A stretch of 64,000 nucleotides of DNA, from assembly GCA_022747635.1 (NCBI GenBank), contig JAKTNV010000003.1, positions 44,920,475 to 44,984,474 on the forward strand. The letters run 5' to 3'. Each line of letters begins with the position of its first letter. Positions within the stretch are counted from its first letter, which is position 1. Source of the DNA: Hetaerina americana (Eukaryota; Arthropoda; Insecta; Odonata; Calopterygidae). Of this stretch, positions 59,006-64,000 are shown in pieces. Position numbers and translations under genes: made by a program. A model generated the notes under the pieces. That model was not told the origin of the DNA. It saw nothing but the letters and a program-made list of their open reading frames with translations, and did not search any database.

Positions 59006-61959
59006 ACACTAGTTCAACGATGCCGGTCAAAATTCTAGGTTCTGATATTGCAACACCAAACTCTTTCCCCGGTCTTCGTTCTAAGTTCTCAAGTGGAATG
59101 GCCTGTTTCGTCGCTATGCCGCGAAGATCCCCCCCTCTCACCCACTCAACGACCGATCGCCAAAAGGGTTCCTCTGCCGATCCATCAATTTGCTAACGCA
59201 TACGATTTTCCTTGGCCGTTCTAGCCGCTTCCTCGATAATGATTGCTGCCGCTTACTTTGCATTAATATTTCCATTGTCCACTTCTTCATTCCCCAAACC
59301 TTCGCGACAGATAAAGGCCCAACACCGTCGCAATTGAGCAATTGATTGTAGCCCAGATCTTTGTTATATCAGTATTAATAATTCAAAGAATTCTGCTAAG
59401 GGAGCGAAGAATGAGAGGATTATATTTGTTCTTGGTACAATTGAAATATTATTCAAGGTCAATATCATTCACTTAAAAATAAAATCGAATGCCCAGAGTT
59501 TCCGAAATGGGAAAGCGGGTAATGTAAAAATATCGTTTAATACATTTATTCACCATGTTAATTTACCCGTATGAATACTTCAAGACTTTGCTCGCGCCCA
59601 TGCTACAAGCCCCACAATTTTCGGAGACCGAATCGGAGAGAAAAATTGCGTTTGTTCTCTCGTCATCGCTCCCCCTCCTCAAAAATATTCCCCTCAACTT
59701 AAGTGTTTCCGAATTAGGTAAAACAAAACTAGACCATTTTCATCCTGGAGTATATTAATACAAGTATTCCAAAGAAAAAACCAATGGTCAACTATTCTAC
59801 GACGCAGCAAGGCGCGGTACGGTCAAACCCGCTTCCTGCGAGACGCATTAATACTTGAGACGAGACGCATACGCGTTTTGGATCTCAGCATCTGTACCCT
59901 TCCCACGGTTGTAACATTATGCCAATGAACCATTAAATAATACTGGTAGTTTTGAAATTTTCGTCTCTAGCATTAAGTGTTTCCCTACTAAATGTTTTAC
60001 CATTCCTTTTACTGAAGTGATGCTATTACGAATGGTGCCAGCCAGAAGGTGCTGGTCAATAGATTATTCCATTTTATCTGCAGTTTTATCCAAAAATACG
60101 AAAAAAAAAGCTGGAGGTGAATTAATAGTGCAATACTAAAAAAATATGAATAATTATTGCATATGTTAACTAAGATAAAGGGGAAATGGCAAATCTAGTA
60201 TGCGATTCGCGGAACCTTTTTTTAGTGGAATTTTTGGAAAACAATGGTAAAGAGCACACGATTAAATTTTATATTACATATACAGGATGTCCCGCAAGCG
60301 TTATGAAAAAATCCTGAGCCTATCTATATGACGTCATTACTATCCATCCATCCTCAATGATCGAACCCGAAGTAGTAATATTTGTGGGTGGAGCTGATGA
60401 AAGGCACAATAGAGTGACAGCGAAAGTCATGGTTGAGTAGGGTTCCTAGATCTTTTTCCTTTGCCACCATTCGGTTTCCCACAAATTTTTAGCATGCAGA
60501 AAATTTGCATTGGTTTAATTTGAAACGTGTCTGTCCAAATATTATCCATGATTGAAACCTGGAATCCTTCGATCACTAGCCAAACGCTCTGCCAACTATG
60601 ATATCTCGCCACCAAGGATTAATTTTAATTCCATTAGTATTTAACAGTACATACTTATAATTATGATCCCTCATACATCCCTAACACATAATACTTTACG
60701 TAGGAAATAATAAGCAAAATCGACTTTCTGTTTGAATAAATGACTTCTTATGCCAAATAATAACTTCTAAAGACAAGAGCAATTAGTCATGAAAATTGAA
60801 AAATTAGAAAAAGAATAGATATTTTTCTTCTGAAGTATCAAGTTAAACCTAACATCAGTACGGGGAATAATATTAGAAATGGTACCTGATATGTGCCACA
60901 GGAGATTATACAAGTAATGGATATAGGCCATGGTTGATTAATCAGAAGATAAGTCTATAGAAGAGTGGATGAACACAGCAAGTCAATTGGAGGCACTGAT
61001 AAGATGAAGAGAAAAACTAATTGAGGTTATTTTGAGGCACAATAGTCTACTAGAGAAACAATAGAAGTAATGCACTACTGAGGAGAACTAAGATTGGACT
61101 ATGTGAAAAAATAATAGAATATAGCAGTCCAAGGAAAATCTGAGAGAATTAAGAGGTTGAATCCATATAGGATATCTCAGATGGTGACCCAAAACTGATT
61201 AAAGGAAAGATGCTTTATGGTAATGACTCTGAGAAAGGTAAGAATCATTGGTCCTTCATGTATCTCAAAAGTATTCACTGGAATAAACCCCCAAATTAAT
61301 AAAAAGGGGTAGAACTAATTTCTAGTTGAGTATAGAATTAACGGCAAGTAGGGTATTTGTAATTAGGAGGGCCCAGATGAATTCATATAAACTCTACCCA
61401 GAGCAATTTAAACTCACGATGAACAATTCATGGTCAGCAATAGTAATAAATTGAAAGCGGAAAACAGCTTATGACAACAAAAAAGTAAAAACAATCTTGT
61501 TTATTAAAAATATAATCGTAACAAAGTAAAAAAATTGCTTAAAAATGGATTAAGGGTCGTTTCTTTGGAGAGATTCCAAGGGAGATCAAACCTGCAAATT
61601 ACCCCAGCCAATCTCAAGAGAAAGGACCCCTATCCCATTTTTATTTTATTTTTTATTTCTTCATTTATTTTCATCAGTGGGATTGGTTAATCTATGATGG
61701 CTGAAGGTCTCCCACTTTTACTTCACAGTAAGAGCACATCCCTCTTTTGAAAGCATAAAGTGATGTGAAAAAATTAAATGTTACATATATTAAATTTTTT
61801 GATGGGGTGAAATTAAAAAAGTCCAATAGAAAGAATTAATATGAACTGAATAAAATTATTCAAGAAGAACATTGGTCATAATTTTTTCATTTATATTTTT
61901 TATTTATATTCATTTTCTTTAGGCTACAATTTTTTCAAACATTTATATTCCGAGGTTTT
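59006..61959. other. Intergenic, no gene recognised
   Basis: Several 60-80 codon frames, none with motifs. TATACAGGATGTCCCGCAAG at 60282 resembles a transposon or retroposon end but has no visible partner. Confidence 0.4.
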
Positions 61960-62220
61960 CCCAGATAGATGCAGTGGCTACTTTACTGACTTCCCACCAT
62001 GAGGACCCCAGGTTCCAATCATGAAGGTGGCAAGACTTTTTAGTGGTGTTCTGATCCCTACTTGGGGTACTAGCTGGAGTGTGCTTCAAAGGGAGTACAC
62101 CACCCATCGGATGGGATGTTAAATTGCATACCCCTTGGTGCCTTTCTCTAAGAGCAGACTAACACTGACTTTCTCTCTCCACCCTTACCCCATTCCCTGA
62201 AAATCCTACTGCAACCAAAT
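61960..62220 (+). repeat. SINE family B, copy 4
   Basis: Contains GATGCAGTGGCTACTTTACTG (A-box-like) and CCCCAGGTTCCAATCATG (B-box-like), then TTCTGATCCCTACTTGGGGT and CATCGGATGGGATGTTAAAT, in the order of the copy at 14.45 kb. It is diverged. Confidence 0.7.
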
Positions 62221-62353
62221 TACCATTCAATCATTAATGGTAAAAATGATGAGGTGTTGATCATTTCCCATAATAGGTATTACTACCGAGATTTCCTGAA
62301 TTAATCAATCAATTAGTCAGCTATTTCTTTTTTGTACCTACCTATATGTGAAA

Positions 62354-62360
<7 letters not shown>

Positions 62361-62401
<41 letters not shown>
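62361..62401. repeat. (TA)n microsatellite
   Basis: About 40 bp of pure TA. Confidence 0.95.
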
Positions 62402-62403
<2 letters not shown>

Positions 62404-64000
62404 CAATTAGTTGTATCTTTTATTTGCCTTCACACCTTTAGCTCTTTGCTCGTATCTCATCCTGTCATGATCCTTTAGATTATTATTCCCTTGAGTGTAT
62501 GCAACTTTCAAATACATAATGGTATTAATAGTTGCATACTCACTAATCAACAAGATTAATGGCCACGGTTGCTCAAATAGATGAATAAAAGAATTACACT
62601 ACCTTTTACCCCAAAGGTCTAAGCTACCAGATATGCACGATTGGTGACAACTAAACCACTTTGACATCTGATGTGTCCATTGTTTCATTTTCACCAAACT
62701 TCTGGGTCTATTCCAGTTTTAATTAATGCTTATCCCTATCCCTTTATCCCTATATCTCCCAGAATATGTACCTCACACCCAGAAAAACTGTATATTGAGG
62801 AACTTTTGACAACCATCAACATGAATTACCGCTCCTCAATTTCATACAAGCCTTGGTGGCTATGATTAATTTTAAGCATTCAGGTGTGTTTAATAACAAA
62901 TCGAAGTCCTATTGTACACCAATGAAATAAGGTACACTAGAGGTAAAAAGTAGAATAAAAAGTCAACCGATTGGCCTCTTAAAATGTGATTTATTTAGTG
63001 AAATAAGATACTTGTTAGCGATGGAAATCATCAGCTTGCTTACTGGGTGAAAACTGCCTCAGTGGAACACATTTTCTCTTAGAAGAATTGCCAGACAAGT
63101 TAGAGCCAAATTAGCTACTTTTTAGCTCATATCGAACTATCCATTAATAATATGATGCATTCAGAGCGAAAGGAGGAGTTTGGCTATCTATGTCATGATG
63201 GCAGACAAGTAAATTAATTAGATCAAGCTCTCCTGTCCGAATGCTGAATGATACATTGAAGATGTTTAGGTATACTATTTGGGCAAGGCTCCAAATTAGA
63301 TTGATCTGATATTCAAAATTCAAAACTTGCTGCTTTTTCTTCCAGAACATTTTTGAAAGGGCTATCTAAATTTGCATAAAAATCACAATTAATGTCTGAA
63401 TACAAATTTTGAAAAATTTGTGATCCTTAACAACACCAAGATGCTTGTAAAATGAGTGTTAAACACAGACTGAACCAGCAGGCAAGCAATCAATCTAGGA
63501 CTTCTCCTTTATTATGCAAAACCTCAGTTGTTAAGTGAGTCATTTGTTTTAAATATTTTAGTTTGCTATACAAATTGCTCATTAAAACTTTGTGTGCAGG
63601 TGCCCTTGGGGCCGGTCATTTTTTGTGCCTCCGCATGAAAGGTATAAGCATTCAATAAAACCTACATAACTCCTGACCTACTGGATATTTTTTAATGAAA
63701 TTTTTCATGTGTATAGATGATATGCCAGATTAATCAACTAGAGTGTGGTATGGTTCAAAATAAGTCCCTCAACAGAGTGGTACACAACAAACTGCACATA
63801 CTCTAATCTAATGAATTTTCTTGCTCCCAGCACTAACTATTTTCTCTAATTATCCTTTTTCAAGTACATTGAAAGTCTTTCCAGGAGATTCACCTTAGGT
63901 GCACACCTTGTAGGAAAAGTGTGTTTTTCTCTAGAGTATTTGAGTTTGGCTCTTCTGTATCTCTGTGACTCACCCATTGTCTTACAACTTCATGCAAAAA
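62402..64000. other. Intergenic, nothing recognised
   Basis: No frame with a recognisable motif, no known repeat, no RNA gene seen up to the window end. Confidence 0.4.

Noticed and set aside
1..64000. CRISPR arrays, rRNA, operons or other prokaryotic features
   Set aside because: The DNA is clearly eukaryotic; no regularly spaced direct repeats or rRNA-like sequence were seen.

Overview
The window is arthropod, most likely insect, nuclear DNA. It is AT-rich, contains intron-rich conserved genes with GT-AG introns, a CYP3-clan-like cytochrome P450, (TA)n microsatellites, tRNA-like SINEs, mariner remnants, a Penelope-like element (PLE) and one large intact Polinton/Maverick. The species cannot be told from the sequence.

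Left part (1-13 kb): a minus-strand gene for translation initiation factor eIF3d runs from its start codon at 12895 to an exon ending at 4556 and continues beyond the left edge. Its last visible intron carries, on the opposite strand, a PLE with an open RT/GIY-YIG ORF, a 13-bp target duplication and a hammerhead-like motif in its 3' tail. It also carries an internally deleted mariner at the window edge. From 13 to 20 kb there is no convincing host gene, only dispersed repeats, a SINE, a decayed mariner and a 39-bp perfect palindrome.

Centre (20.2-46.1 kb): seven minus-strand exons join in frame into a complete 549-residue P450. Its fifth intron is about 20 kb long because a 16,876-bp Polinton (21923-38798) sits in it, with about 566-bp terminal inverted repeats and a 6-bp TGGGTG duplication. 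The Polinton landed inside a copy of a dispersed repeat. Its genes are all open. On the minus strand: protein-primed DNA polymerase B, packaging ATPase, chromodomain integrase, penton-like minor capsid protein, double-jelly-roll major capsid protein, adenain-like protease, small basic virion-like proteins and several unknowns. On the plus strand: two tandem cysteine-rich paralogues. A complete matrix metalloproteinase (signal peptide, cysteine-switch prodomain, zinc catalytic domain, hemopexin-like domain) lies between the ATPase and the polymerase. This looks like a captured cellular gene and is the most unusual cargo here. The element is in effect an endogenous virus-like (adintovirus-like) genome that looks recent. 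Next to it is a 917-bp near-perfect palindrome that I interpret as two inverted PLE-like 3' ends.

Right part (46-64 kb): a decayed Ty3/gypsy remnant, SINE copies, an inverted pair of PLE-tail sequences and microsatellites. No host gene here can be established with confidence; two weak exon candidates are noted.

Two signals stand out: the metalloproteinase-bearing Polinton, and a family of hammerhead-ribozyme-like motifs (4.3, 7.0, 19.9 and 50.0 kb) whose stems I and II change sequence while largely keeping pairing. All calls come from reading the sequence; no database search was run.
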